The notes under the pieces: model-generated
Databases searched by the model: none
Seen by the model: the letters and a program-made list of their open reading frames with translations, nothing else
Told to the model about the DNA's origin: nothing
Part shown: positions 1 to 9,938 of the stretch, piece after piece
How positions within the stretch are numbered: position 1 is the first letter of the stretch
Layout of the letters: each line of letters starts with the position of its first letter
Source: Gammaproteobacteria bacterium
GTDB taxonomy: Bacteria; Pseudomonadota; Gammaproteobacteria; Pseudomonadales; JADFDG01
Reading direction: 5' to 3'
Length of the DNA stretch: 64,000 nt
Assembly (NCBI GenBank): GCA_018262975.1
Contig: JADFDG010000006.1
Location: forward strand, 1-64,000
Made by a program: the position numbers and the translations under genes

Positions 1-2
1 AA

Positions 3-3000
3 ACTGCGTCATTTTTGACGCATCGAAGCGTTCACGCGCGCGTGTCGGCGTGTCAGAAGAGGTTGTTCAGAGGTTCCCTAACGCGTCTGCGTAGCTTTTC
101 CGAGGAGCTGACCAAGGCCATCTACCAAGAAGAGCGGCTGCCGCGTCTTCCGCAGTCGAGCTTCTATGACCTAGTGAAAAATCCGGTGTTTGTCGATTGC
201 GTCAGCAAGCCCTTGGTGCACCAGATCAACTTTCTACGCATTCAAGGCAACGACACTGCCCATGGTGCACAAGGAGAACTACGAAACGCACAGCTGGCGC
301 TGAAGACCGCGTACCAACTTGCCATGTACATGGCTGTTAAGTACTACGATATTTCCAAGGTCTCGATTCCTGATTTTGTCGATGTGCCAGATCCAACGGC
401 GACGCTGGTAAATCTGCAAAAGACTGTCTCCAGCTACGAGAAGGAACTCAACCAGCAGCAGGAAGAGCTGCAGCGAGTGATGGAGAAGCTGGAGCAGGAG
501 CGAGTCCGCAATCTCGACAAGCTGGAGCTGCCTGCCAAACGCGAACAGCACAACCGTCAGGAGCACAGCCAGAAAGTATCCGATAGTCTGCAATGGAGCG
601 AGGCGAAGACCCGCGCCCAGCTGATCGATGCCATGCTGGTGCAGGCGGGCTGGGATATCAGCAATCCCTCGCAGGTTGGCCAGGAAGTGGACGTCGACTT
701 TCCCGATAACGTCTCTGGAAAGGGGCGTGCTGATTACGTTCTGTGGGGCGACAACGGTCAGCCGCTGGCCGTGATTGAGGCCAAGAAATCCGGGAATGTC
801 AGCCTGCAGGCAGGACGTGAGCAGGCCCGCATGTATGCCGATGGCTTCGAGCGCATGGGTATGCAGCGCCCCGTGATCTTCTACAGCAACGGCTACGAAA
901 CCTTTATCTGGGACGACAAGCAGTACAACACCTACCGTCCGGTATACGGCCTCTACAGCAAAGACAGTCTCGAGTACCTGATCTACCAGCGCCAATACCG
1001 CAAGCCGGACCTGGAGCGCCACAATCCGGATCTGCACATTGCGGATCGCCCATACCAGATAGAAGCTATCAAAACGGTCGCGGCCCACTTCCAGCAGCAG
1101 CGCCGTCGTGCGCTGATCATTCAGGCTACCGGCACGGGTAAGACCCGCGTGGCTATTGCGTTGGCGGAGCTGCTATTGCGCACCGGATGGGCCAAGCGCG
1201 TGCTGTTCCTGTGTGATCGCAAAGAGCTGCGTGTACAGGCTGATGATGCCTTCAAGCAGAACCTGCCCAGCGAGCCACGCTGCGTTATCGGCGAAACCAA
1301 CAAGGTTGATCAAACCGCGCGCATCTACATCGCCACCTATCCGGGCATGATGAACCGATTCGCCCAGCTTGATGTGGGCTTCTTCGACCTGATCGTTGCG
1401 GACGAAAGCCATCGCAGCATCTACAACAAGTACCGCGACATTTTCGATTACTTCGATGCCCTGCAGGTGGGCCTCACTGCCACGCCGGTGAAATTCATCA
1501 GTCGCAACACCTTCGACATGTTCGACTGTGAGACCACCGACCCGACCTTCGAGTTCGGCCTTGATGCGGCCATCAATAACGATCCGCCTTATCTCGTGCC
1601 TTTCCGTGTTAAGGATCTAACCACCGATTTTCTGCGTGACGGCATTCACTACAACGACCTGAGCGAAGAACAGCAGCGTCAACTCGAAGAGGACCTCGGC
1701 GAGGAGGAGGCAAGGCGAACCACCATCGCCGGCAAGGACATCGGTCGCAAGATATTCAGCGAGGACACTGACCGCATCATTCTGGAAAACCTGATCAACA
1801 ACGGTATCAAGGACGAGACTGGTTCACTGGTCGGTAAGACCATCATCTTTGCCCAACGTCAGGACCACGCCGAGCACCTGGAAAGGCTCTTCTGCAAACT
1901 CTACCCGCAGCATGGTAGCAAGGTCTGCAAGGTCATCCACAATCAAATCCCGCACGTGGATACCCTCATCAAGGAATTCAAGAAGCCGGACAACGACTTT
2001 CGCGTCGCCATATCGGTGGACATGCTCGACACTGGCATCGACGTGCCGGAAGTGGTCAACTTGGTGTTCGCGAAGCCGGTTAAATCCTGGGTGAAATTCT
2101 GGCAGATGATCGGACGCGGCACGCGCTTGCGGCCCAATCTGTTTGGTCCGGGCAAGCACAAGACTGAGTTTTTCATCTTCGACCATTACGGAAACTTCGA
2201 CTTCTTCGAGCAGGAGTACGAAGAGCCAGAAGACAAGGGTGGCAAGTCGCTCCTGCAGACCACCTTCGAAGCGCGTCTTGAGCTGGCGCAGGCTGCCCTC
2301 AAGCACAATCATGCCGCCGCCTTCGATGCTGCTATTGAATTACTGCGTGCGGACATCAACGACCTGCCGGAGAGCAGCGTTGCAGTCAAACGCGAGCTGC
2401 GTGCCGTGCACCAGCTTCAGCAGGGAAGCCAACTGCAAAAGTTTGACGCCAAGACCCAGCACCTTCTTGCAACCACCATCGCCACGCTGATGTCGGCTCG
2501 AGTGCTGCGCGACAAGCATGCCAGTGCACTCGACAAGCTTATCGCTGGTATCGAACGCTGCCTGGTGGAACAGGCCAGTTGTTTCGAGGACGGGAAGATT
2601 GCCCTGCTGGAAGAGATCGACAAGCTTGCCGTCAATATTCAGGCGGTTCGCCAGAAGGATGCCTTGATTGCGGAGATCCGCAGTGCGGACTTCTGGCTTA
2701 ACGCGAATATTGGAAAGTTGGAGCGCGCGCGGCAGGAGTTGCGCGGCATTATGAAATACCGCAAATCGGGTGACGGGCCGCTATACAACACGTCGGGCAC
2801 GCGGACCGCCGATGGCGGTGTTCGGGAGGCAGAGCGTCAGATCAAGATCGCCGGGGCCAACGAGGCGATGATCTACCGGCGCCGCCTCAAGGACATCCTC
2901 GACGGTATGCTGGTTGCCAACCCGACCCTGCAGAAGATCCATAGGGGCGAGCCGATTGCCGAGCAGGAGTTGAACTCGCTCACCTCGACCATCCTCACTA

Positions 3001-3356
3001 CCCACCCCGGCGTAAGTCTGGAAGTGCTCAATGAGTTCTATGGTCGTACCGCCAGCGAGTTGCAGTTGACCGTGCGCGAACTGATTGGTTTGGATGTCCA
3101 GGCCATCGAGCGGCATTTCGCCCAATTTCTCCATACCCATCCCGGCCTCACGGCCCAGCAGGTGCGTTTCATGAACCTGCTGAAGAGTTACATCGCCCAG
3201 CACGGCAGCATCGTCATCGAGAAGCTCTACGACGCGCCCTTCACCAGCATTTCTCACGAAGGCATCGACGGTGTGTTTACCCCTGCCGATGTGGGCGATC
3301 TGGTGGGTGTGCTCAAGCCCTTCTTGCGCGGGGAAAACCCGCCCAACAGTCACTAG
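3..3356 (+). CDS. hsdR: Type I restriction endonuclease subunit R (5' end outside window)
   Basis: This is the motor and nuclease subunit of a type I restriction-modification complex. Residues are counted from the TTG codon at 15. An N-terminal DUF4145-like region covers 1-110 and a coiled coil about 135-185. The HsdR nuclease domain shows RADYVLW (about 239) and VIEAKK (about 256), the D...ExK catalytic pattern. The SF2 helicase follows, with ATGTGKT (about 371), ADESHR (about 462), GLTATP and IGRGTRLR (about 700), then an EcoEI-type C-terminal domain. The frame is open to the left edge, and homologues carry a few more N-terminal residues, so the true start is probably outside the window. 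It is followed after 8 bp by rmuC in one operon. Confidence 0.93.
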   Translation, partial: TASFLTHRSVHARVSACQKRLFRGSLTRLRSFSEELTKAIYQEERLPRLPQSSFYDLVKNPVFVDCVSKPLVHQINFLRIQGNDTAHGAQGELRNAQLALKTAYQLAMYMAVKYYDISKVSIPDFVDVPDPTATLVNLQKTVSSYEKELNQQQEELQRVMEKLEQERVRNLDKLELPAKREQHNRQEHSQKVSDSLQWSEAKTRAQLIDAMLVQAGWDISNPSQVGQEVDVDFPDNVSGKGRADYVLWGDNGQPLAVIEAKKSGNVSLQAGREQARMYADGFERMGMQRPVIFYSNGYETFIWDDKQYNTYRPVYGLYSKDSLEYLIYQRQYRKPDLERHNPDLHIADRPYQIEAIKTVAAHFQQQRRRALIIQATGTGKTRVAIALAELLLRTGWAKRVLFLCDRKELRVQADDAFKQNLPSEPRCVIGETNKVDQTARIYIATYPGMMNRFAQLDVGFFDLIVADESHRSIYNKYRDIFDYFDALQVGLTATPVKFISRNTFDMFDCETTDPTFEFGLDAAINNDPPYLVPFRVKDLTTDFLRDGIHYNDLSEEQQRQLEEDLGEEEARRTTIAGKDIGRKIFSEDTDRIILENLINNGIKDETGSLVGKTIIFAQRQDHAEHLERLFCKLYPQHGSKVCKVIHNQIPHVDTLIKEFKKPDNDFRVAISVDMLDTGIDVPEVVNLVFAKPVKSWVKFWQMIGRGTRLRPNLFGPGKHKTEFFIFDHYGNFDFFEQEYEEPEDKGGKSLLQTTFEARLELAQAALKHNHAAAFDAAIELLRADINDLPESSVAVKRELRAVHQLQQGSQLQKFDAKTQHLLATTIATLMSARVLRDKHASALDKLIAGIERCLVEQASCFEDGKIALLEEIDKLAVNIQAVRQKDALIAEIRSADFWLNANIGKLERARQELRGIMKYRKSGDGPLYNTSGTRTADGGVREAERQIKIAGANEAMIYRRRLKDILDGMLVANPTLQKIHRGEPIAEQELNSLTSTILTTHPGVSLEVLNEFYGRTASELQLTVRELIGLDVQAIERHFAQFLHTHPGLTAQQVRFMNLLKSYIAQHGSIVIEKLYDAPFTSISHEGIDGVFTPADVGDLVGVLKPFLRGENPPNSH

Positions 3357-3364
3357 GAGAGCAA

Positions 3365-5215
3365 ATGCCGGCAGGCCAATGGACTATCGACATTATTGTC
3401 ATCACAGCTGTACTCGCACTGGCTGGTGTGCTGCTTGGGTACTTCGCGGCGGCTTTGCGTCAGGGTAGGCAGATCAGCTTGTTGACTGCCCAGCTTGAGC
3501 AGGCCCAGCAGGCTCAAGCGGCAGCAGCGGCAAGCAGTGCGGCGCTGCGCGACCAGCTCAAGGTGGAAGAGTTGCGCGTCCAAGAACTGCAAATCGCAGA
3601 ATCAAAGCTCAAGGCTCAGCTTCAGGCCGCAGTCGACAATTTGACTCGGCTCAATCTGGAACAACAGGAGGCCAAGGAGCGTCATGCGGCTCTTGAGGCT
3701 AAGTTGGAACAGTCTGCCAAAGGGCATCATGAAGCGGTAACTCAGCATGAAGCAGCGCTGACAGAGATTCGCGGGCTTAAGTCGAAGATAGACGACTACC
3801 AAGTCCGTTTGGAGCAGGCCAATACGGCGCTACAACAAGAGCGCCTAACGGTCAGTGATCTCAAGTCGGCACTTGCAGAAGAGGGGAAAAAGGCCAAAGG
3901 ATTTGAAGCAGCCAACAATGAGGCCCGGGCACAACTGTCTGAGCTGAAGGAGCAGCTGAGGGCTGTAGGCGAAAAGCTTGAAGCTATGCAGGGCGAACTG
4001 GCAGAGACCAAGCGTCAGGAAACAAAGCTCCAGGCCGAGCTAGGTGAGCGCGAGGCCAGCCATTCTCGCGAGTTGGCCAACTTCGAGAAGCAGAAAGCCA
4101 GCCTGAGTGAGCAGTTCAAGCTGCTCTCCAACGAGATCCTTGAGGCCAAAACTCAAGCCTTGCAGGAAAGCAGCAAGCTGAGCCTGAACGCCGTGATGAC
4201 ACCTTTTCAGCAGTCCATCGACACGTTCAAGCGTGAGGTGCAGGAGATCCACCACCGGGAAACCACTCAGCAGGGTGAGCTGCGCAAGGAGCTAGAACAG
4301 CTTAAAACGCTGAACCAGCAGATCACTACCGAGGCTCATGAACTCTCTACTGCGCTGCGTGGCCAGAAGAAGCTGCAAGGCAATTGGGGCGAGCTGGTAC
4401 TGGAAAACGTGCTCGACCGCTCGGGCCTGCAACTGGGCAAGGACTACAAGCGCGAAGTCAGCATCACCACCGAGGAGGGCCGCCAGCGCCCCGATGCCGT
4501 GGTGTACCTCCCACAAAGCAGGCACCTGGTCATCGATGCCAAGGTCTCTCTAAACGCCTACACCCGTTTTGTTAACGCCGAAGACGAGCACGAGCGCGCC
4601 GTGGCGCTCAAGGAGCATGTGCAGGCCGTCGCCAGCCGCATCAAGGAACTGGCCGACCGCGATTACTACAAGCTGCCAGGGCTGAACTCGCCGGAAATGG
4701 TGTTCATGTTCATCCCTATCGAGTCCGCCTTTGTCGAAGCGCTCAAGGCTGACGAAACCCTATTCCAGCAGGCTATCGAGAACAACGTACTGGTGGCCAC
4801 GCCCACCACGCTGCTGACTAGCCTCAACATCGTCCGCCAGCTCTGGCGGTATGAGGATCAAAACAAGCACACCGCCGCGCTGGCCAGCCGGGCGGAAGGT
4901 GTGTTCAAAAAGCTCAATACCTTTCTGGCCAGCTTCGAGAAGATTAAAAAGGGCCTGGAAACGGCCACCGAAGCCTACGTTAAGGCCGAAGGCCAGTTGG
5001 TCAGCGGTAAGGCCAACCTGGTTAAGCAAGTTGGCGAATTCAAGAACCTGGCGCCCGCCATCAAAGCCCAGCTGCCGACCTATTTCGTCGACAAGGCCGC
5101 GCTGGAAATCGACTTTATCCCTGCCGACCAGAGCATTGAAGCCCTGAGTGACAGCGCCGACGATGAAGACTCGCCGACTGAAACCGACACTGAAAACGAC
5201 GACGAGACCGCCTAA
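3365..5215 (+). CDS. rmuC: RmuC-family DNA recombination protein
   Basis: RmuC proteins are membrane-anchored, coiled-coil proteins with a nuclease-like core that limit inversions and rearrangements at short repeats. The sequence shows an N-terminal transmembrane helix (about 7-28), a long Glu/Gln/Ala/Leu-rich coiled coil (about 30-300) and the RmuC domain (about 310-560). That domain contains GNWGELVLENVLDRSGL and RPDAVVYLPQSRHLVIDAKV, the latter giving a D...DxK nuclease-like pattern. The tail is acidic. AGGAGA precedes the ATG at 3365. The gene sits between hsdR and hsdM, and its stop overlaps the hsdM start as TAATG, so it is translated as part of the restriction operon. The placement is unusual for a gene normally treated as housekeeping. 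Confidence 0.92.
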   Translation: MPAGQWTIDIIVITAVLALAGVLLGYFAAALRQGRQISLLTAQLEQAQQAQAAAAASSAALRDQLKVEELRVQELQIAESKLKAQLQAAVDNLTRLNLEQQEAKERHAALEAKLEQSAKGHHEAVTQHEAALTEIRGLKSKIDDYQVRLEQANTALQQERLTVSDLKSALAEEGKKAKGFEAANNEARAQLSELKEQLRAVGEKLEAMQGELAETKRQETKLQAELGEREASHSRELANFEKQKASLSEQFKLLSNEILEAKTQALQESSKLSLNAVMTPFQQSIDTFKREVQEIHHRETTQQGELRKELEQLKTLNQQITTEAHELSTALRGQKKLQGNWGELVLENVLDRSGLQLGKDYKREVSITTEEGRQRPDAVVYLPQSRHLVIDAKVSLNAYTRFVNAEDEHERAVALKEHVQAVASRIKELADRDYYKLPGLNSPEMVFMFIPIESAFVEALKADETLFQQAIENNVLVATPTTLLTSLNIVRQLWRYEDQNKHTAALASRAEGVFKKLNTFLASFEKIKKGLETATEAYVKAEGQLVSGKANLVKQVGEFKNLAPAIKAQLPTYFVDKAALEIDFIPADQSIEALSDSADDEDSPTETDTENDDETA

Positions 5216-6798
5216 TGCTCACCGGCAAAATCCGCAACGATATCGACAAGCTCTGGGAAAAGTTCTGGACTGGCGGTATCACCAATCCGCTGACCGTGAT
5301 CGAGCAAATCAGCTACCTGATGTTCGCCCGAATGCTCGACATGCAGGAAGATGTGGCCGAACGCAAAGCCAGTCGCGGCGGAAAGCCCTTTGTCCGCCTG
5401 TTCCCCAATACCCCGGAAGGCCAGCTTCTGCGCTGGAAGAACTTCCGCAACATGAGCGGTAGGGAGCTGCATAAGCACCTCAAACAGAACGTCTATCCGT
5501 TCTTCGCCAAACTTGGTGGTGCTGGAGGCGAGGGTGGCGATCGTGAAGGCCTCGGCCATATCAGCGAGTACATGCAGGACGCCGATCTGGAGATCAAGAA
5601 CGAGTCCGTTCTTACCTCCGCCGTGGAGATGGTCAACGACCTGCCTCTGACCCAGAGTGACGTAAAGGGCGATATTTACGAATACTTGCTGAGCAAGCTC
5701 ACTACCGCTGGCATCAATGGCCAGTTCCGTACGCCGCGACACATTATCGACGCGATGATCGAGCTGATCGCCCCGCAGCCAACCGAGGTAATCTGCGATC
5801 CGGCATGCGGTACTGCTGGGTTTCTTGCCCGCACCATGGAATACCTCAACCGCGTGCATTCCAGTCCGCAAGGTACCTTCACGGACGATGACGGGAATGT
5901 GCATTACTCCGGTGACTTGCTGGAACCCTACCGCCAGCACATCAACAGCCAGATGTTCTGGGGGTTCGATTTCGACACCACCATGCTGCGCGTCTCCAGC
6001 ATGAACATGATGCTGCACGGCGTGAGCGGCGCAAACATCCGCTACCAGGACTCTCTGAGCAAGTCCATTAAGGAGCATTACCCGCGTCAGGAGCAGAACT
6101 TCTTCGATGTGGTGCTGGCCAACCCGCCATTCAAAGGCAGCCTGGACGAAACCAACACCAACCCCGACGTGCTCGGCCTGGTGAAAACCAAGAAGACCGA
6201 GCTGCTGTTCGTCGCCCATATCCTCCGCTCGCTCAAGCTCGGTGGTCGCGCGGCCGTGATCGTGCCGGACGGCGTGCTGTTTGGCTCCTCCAAGGCTCAC
6301 CAGCAATTGCGCCAGGAGCTGCTCGACAACAACCAGTTGGAAGGCATCGTCAGCCTGCCCAGCGGCGTGTTCAAACCCTACGCCGGTGTCAGCACCGCCA
6401 TCCTGATTTTCACCAAGGGCGGCACCACCGAGCGTGTGTGGTTCTACGACCTGCAAGCCGACGGTTACTCACTGGACGACAAGCGCACCGAGCTGAAAGG
6501 CGAGGGCAGCAACGATCTGCCTGACGCCATCGCCCAGTGGCACAAATACCGGCAAATGGTGGAGGGCAATATTAGCGCCGGCACCATCAACACCCTGTTC
6601 GGCGACAAGCGCAAAAAGGCCTTTGTCGTGCCGGCCGAGGACATCGCCGCCAACAAATACGACCTCAGCATCAACCGCTACAAGGAAGTGGAGTACCAGC
6701 AGGAAGCCTTTGATGATCCAAAAGTGATTCTGCAACGGCTGAAAGGGCTGGAGCAGGAGATTCTGGCGGATCTGGATGAGCTGGAGGGGATGCTGTGA
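5215..6798 (+). CDS. hsdM: Type I restriction-modification methyltransferase subunit M
   Basis: This is the adenine-N6 methyltransferase subunit of the type I system, which methylates the site chosen by HsdS and protects host DNA. The N-terminal HsdM_N domain starts with LWEKFWTGGITNPLTVIEQI. The catalytic domain has the SAM-binding motif CDPACGTAGFL (about 194-204) and motif IV NPPF (about 303-306), as expected for a gamma-class N6 enzyme. At 527 residues it is of normal length. It overlaps rmuC upstream (TAATG) and hsdS downstream (GTGA), so the subunits are translationally coupled. Confidence 0.96.
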   Translation: MLTGKIRNDIDKLWEKFWTGGITNPLTVIEQISYLMFARMLDMQEDVAERKASRGGKPFVRLFPNTPEGQLLRWKNFRNMSGRELHKHLKQNVYPFFAKLGGAGGEGGDREGLGHISEYMQDADLEIKNESVLTSAVEMVNDLPLTQSDVKGDIYEYLLSKLTTAGINGQFRTPRHIIDAMIELIAPQPTEVICDPACGTAGFLARTMEYLNRVHSSPQGTFTDDDGNVHYSGDLLEPYRQHINSQMFWGFDFDTTMLRVSSMNMMLHGVSGANIRYQDSLSKSIKEHYPRQEQNFFDVVLANPPFKGSLDETNTNPDVLGLVKTKKTELLFVAHILRSLKLGGRAAVIVPDGVLFGSSKAHQQLRQELLDNNQLEGIVSLPSGVFKPYAGVSTAILIFTKGGTTERVWFYDLQADGYSLDDKRTELKGEGSNDLPDAIAQWHKYRQMVEGNISAGTINTLFGDKRKKAFVVPAEDIAANKYDLSINRYKEVEYQQEAFDDPKVILQRLKGLEQEILADLDELEGML

Positions 6799-7946
6799 GT
6801 TGGCCACTGGTAAAGCTCAGTGACTGTTGCGAGGTTGTTGGTGGCGCTACCCCCAAGCGCGAAGTTCCAGAGTATTGGGACTCCCCTGACGTGCCGTGGG
6901 TTACCCCCAAGGATGTGTCTGATTTGGTCTGTCCAACCTTAGAGGATGCGCCTGAATACATATCTGAGGCTGGATTCAAGAGCTGCTCGACATCAATGCT
7001 TCCAAAGGGAAGCGTTCTGGTGACTTCCCGTGCGCCGATTGGAAATATCGCTATTGCTGGTAGAGATTTGTGTACGAATCAAGGCTTTAAGAGCCTTATT
7101 CCTGGCGAGAGTGTGGATGGCCTGTATCTGTATTACTGCATGAAACATAGCTCTCAGCGGTTGCAGGCACTTGGTAATGGCGCAACATTCAAAGAAGTTT
7201 CCAAAAAAATCGTGGAGGAGTTTGAAATCCCTCTCCCGCCCCTGCCCGAGCAAAGGCGCATCGCCGCCATCCTCGACAAGGCAGACGCCATCCGCCGCAA
7301 ACGCCAGCAAGCCATCCAGCTCGCCGACGACTTCCTCCGCGCCGTGTTTCTGGAAATGTTCGGCGACCCGGTGACCAATCCGAAGGGGTGGCCTGTGCTG
7401 AAAATGTCGGAGGTTATTGATTTTCGGGGCGGTAGCCAACCTCCCAAGGAGACCTTTGAGTACGAAGAACAAGACGGATATATCCGTCTCGTGCAGATTC
7501 GCGACTTCAGGACGGATAAGTTCAAAACATATATCCCGGAGCATCTCGCTAAGCGCCGATTTGATGTTGATGATGTGATGATCGGTCGATACGGGCCGCC
7601 AGTCTTTCAAATACTTAGAGGTCTCTCGGGATCCTATAATGTTGCATTGATGAAGGCAGTGCCTAAGCGTGGGGCGACGAAGGATTTCATTTACAGGCTT
7701 CTTCAGCTCCCGGCATATCAGGATGCGGTCGTATCAAATTCTGAACGTACCGCAGGCCAGACCGGCGTTAACTTGGATTTGCTCAATGGCCTGGATGTTC
7801 CATTGCCGCCACTTGATTTCCAGATGTTGATTTCAAAACGGGTTGGGAAAGTTGATGAGTATGTAGAAAGGCAAAGGAAGAATTTAGATGATGCTGAGAA
7901 TTTGTATAATTCACTAAGTCAGGCGGCCTTCTCCGGCCTGCTCTAG
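6795..7946 (+). CDS. hsdS: Type I restriction-modification specificity subunit S
   Basis: HsdS recognises the bipartite DNA target for the M and R subunits. Two target-recognition domains (about 1-135 and 195-345) are each followed by a helical conserved region. The first of these contains IPLPPLPEQRRIAAILDKAD (about 148-167). The GTG start at 6795 overlaps the hsdM stop. The recognition domains are visibly more A/T-rich than the conserved spacer and than hsdM, the usual sign of exchanged recognition domains. At 383 residues it is intact with two half-sites. The DNA target cannot be read from sequence alone. Confidence 0.95.
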   Translation: MSWPLVKLSDCCEVVGGATPKREVPEYWDSPDVPWVTPKDVSDLVCPTLEDAPEYISEAGFKSCSTSMLPKGSVLVTSRAPIGNIAIAGRDLCTNQGFKSLIPGESVDGLYLYYCMKHSSQRLQALGNGATFKEVSKKIVEEFEIPLPPLPEQRRIAAILDKADAIRRKRQQAIQLADDFLRAVFLEMFGDPVTNPKGWPVLKMSEVIDFRGGSQPPKETFEYEEQDGYIRLVQIRDFRTDKFKTYIPEHLAKRRFDVDDVMIGRYGPPVFQILRGLSGSYNVALMKAVPKRGATKDFIYRLLQLPAYQDAVVSNSERTAGQTGVNLDLLNGLDVPLPPLDFQMLISKRVGKVDEYVERQRKNLDDAENLYNSLSQAAFSGLL

Positions 7947-7960
7947 ATAGGGAAGTCCCA

Positions 7961-9787
7961 ATGCGCCTCAAGTCCGTCAGGCTCGACCATTTCCGAGGCT
8001 ATCGCGCCACTACAATCATCCCAATCGATGAAGCCATGACCGGCATTGTCGGTCGCAATGACTACGGCAAGTCGACCATCCTCGAGGCCTTGGCCATCTT
8101 CTTCGAGAGCGGCGATGTTAAGGCCGATAAGAGCGATATGAATTGCTTCAGCTTGGCTGAAGGCGCCGAGCAGTTCGAGATTGCCTGTGAGTTTGACGGA
8201 CTGCCTGAGGCGCTGATTCTGGATGAAAACGCCCATACGTCCTTGGCGCAGGAATACCTACTCAACGCCGATGGCGCGCTGGAAATTGTTAAGACCTACA
8301 AGGCCAGCACAGGCAAGCTGGAACGCACCGCCATACGCTGCCAGCACCCTGCGGATGAGGTTCTAGCTGGGCTGCTGAGCCTAAAAATCGCCGAACTGAA
8401 GAAGCTTGGGGAACAGCGCGGAATTTCCGATCAAGTTGTAGATAAGCGCGTGGCGTCACAGTGGCGGCATGCTATTCGCGCGGCAGCACAGCCTATTGCC
8501 TGTCAGGAGATGCTGCTCGACGTCAGCAAAGGACTTTCGACTGACAGTAAGTCCATCTGGGAAAAGATCGATGCCCACTTGCCTATTTTTGCCCTTTTTA
8601 AGGCTGATCGTGAAAGCAGCGATGGCGATGCCGAGGCTAAGAACCCGCTGCAACAGGCGGTCAAGGAGGCCCAGTCTGCGTTGCAGGATCAGATCAGCGC
8701 CCTGGAGCAGCAGATCGAAGCCAGTGTGCTGGATGTCGCGACCCGCACCCTCGACAAGTTGCGGGAAATGGCTCCCGAGTTAGCCAGTGAGTTGACCCCG
8801 CGTTTCAAAGAAAAGCCAAAGTGGAGTTTCAGTTTCACCCTGGATGGTGAGAACGGCATTCCCATCAACAAGCGCGGCAGCGGCGTGCGCCGACTGATCC
8901 TGCTAAATTTCTTTCGGGCCGAGGCGGAGAAGGCGGTGGTGGGTTCCCAGCGTAATGTGATTTACGCCATCGAAGAGCCGGAAACCTCCCAGCACCCCAA
9001 CTACCAGATCATGCTGATGAAGGCGCTGCTGGAGCTTTCCAACCAGCCCAACCGGCAGATCGTTGTTACTACTCACGTCCCTGCACTAGCCGGGCTGATT
9101 CCCATCGATGGCGTTCGCTACGTCACTCGAGATGAAAACGGAGTTCCTGTCGTCAGGATGCCCAGCGACGATGTCCTCAGGGAGGCTGCCGAGAGCCTGG
9201 GTGTGCTCCCGGAAACGGGGATGGAGCGGGCAAGGGGCATCATTCTGGTGGAAGGGAAAAGCGATATCACCTTCCTTCGGCACGCGGCTAGCACTCTCAA
9301 GGCTGCGAATGTTGTTGACCGGGACCTCGATGACCAAGGGTTAATCCCTATTCACGTCGGCGGATGTGGAAATGTTAAGCATTGGGTTACACATAAGCTT
9401 GCCGACGAAATTGGTCTTCCTTGGTGCGTATTCCTGGACTCGGATATTGGAGACCCCCTCCAGCACAAGTCGAATCTCAAGCGAAAGCAAGAGGTTGAGG
9501 GCTTGGGCAGGGCTTTTTACTCAACACGCAAGCGCGAAATCGAGAATTATCTGTGCCCTGAATTGATTCAAAAGCAGGCGGGTGTTTTGGTTGTCTTTAC
9601 AGACACCTGTGATGCTAAGCAGATAATTGGTGATGCAGTTGGCATGAATCCTGACGATGTTTCAGAAAGATTCTGGCCGCTGATGAATTCTGAACAGATT
9701 CTTCAGAGCTCGATGTACCGTGATGGCGAGGAAGAGCGATCGGAGATTAAGGAGTTGATCGAGAGCTTGTTGGCGCTGGCTGACTGA
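7961..9787 (+). CDS. OLD-family ATP-dependent nuclease (AAA ATPase + TOPRIM)
   Basis: OLD (overcoming lysogenization defect) proteins couple an ABC/SMC-type ATPase to a TOPRIM nuclease and act in phage defence. Visible motifs are the Walker A GRNDYGKS (31-38), the Walker B region YAIEEPETSQHP (about 337-348), and a TOPRIM domain with ILVEGKSD (about 427-434) and the metal-binding FLDSDIGDP (about 490-498). It lies 14 bp after hsdS on the same strand with a GGGAAG ribosome site, so it is probably the last gene of the restriction operon. No UvrD-like GajB partner follows, so this is not a standard Gabija pair. A stand-alone or restriction-coupled role is inferred. Confidence 0.88.
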   Translation: MRLKSVRLDHFRGYRATTIIPIDEAMTGIVGRNDYGKSTILEALAIFFESGDVKADKSDMNCFSLAEGAEQFEIACEFDGLPEALILDENAHTSLAQEYLLNADGALEIVKTYKASTGKLERTAIRCQHPADEVLAGLLSLKIAELKKLGEQRGISDQVVDKRVASQWRHAIRAAAQPIACQEMLLDVSKGLSTDSKSIWEKIDAHLPIFALFKADRESSDGDAEAKNPLQQAVKEAQSALQDQISALEQQIEASVLDVATRTLDKLREMAPELASELTPRFKEKPKWSFSFTLDGENGIPINKRGSGVRRLILLNFFRAEAEKAVVGSQRNVIYAIEEPETSQHPNYQIMLMKALLELSNQPNRQIVVTTHVPALAGLIPIDGVRYVTRDENGVPVVRMPSDDVLREAAESLGVLPETGMERARGIILVEGKSDITFLRHAASTLKAANVVDRDLDDQGLIPIHVGGCGNVKHWVTHKLADEIGLPWCVFLDSDIGDPLQHKSNLKRKQEVEGLGRAFYSTRKREIENYLCPELIQKQAGVLVVFTDTCDAKQIIGDAVGMNPDDVSERFWPLMNSEQILQSSMYRDGEEERSEIKELIESLLALAD

Positions 9788-9893
9788 TTTTCAAGTGCGA
9801 AGTGGGGATGGGGTCGTTAACGTACCCCTCATTCAGTATTCTCGCTGGTTGAATGTAATCGTGGATTCATTATCGATCTTGTCAGTTTGAGGC

Positions 9894-9923
9894 AAAAAAA
9901 AGAAGGCTCCGAACAGAGCCTTC
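9894..9923 (-). terminator. Rho-independent terminator for the 9939-10823 gene
   Basis: An 8-bp perfect stem (9902-9909 with 9916-9923) with a 6-base loop is followed on the minus strand by eight T residues. It sits just downstream of the minus-strand gene ending at 9939 and separates it from the defence operon converging from the left. Confidence 0.85.
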
Positions 9924-9938
9924 GGTTGCTCGCTGCCT

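Noticed and set aside
7961..9787. Gabija GajA
   Set aside because: No UvrD-like GajB gene follows; the next gene is on the other strand and belongs to the ICE module.
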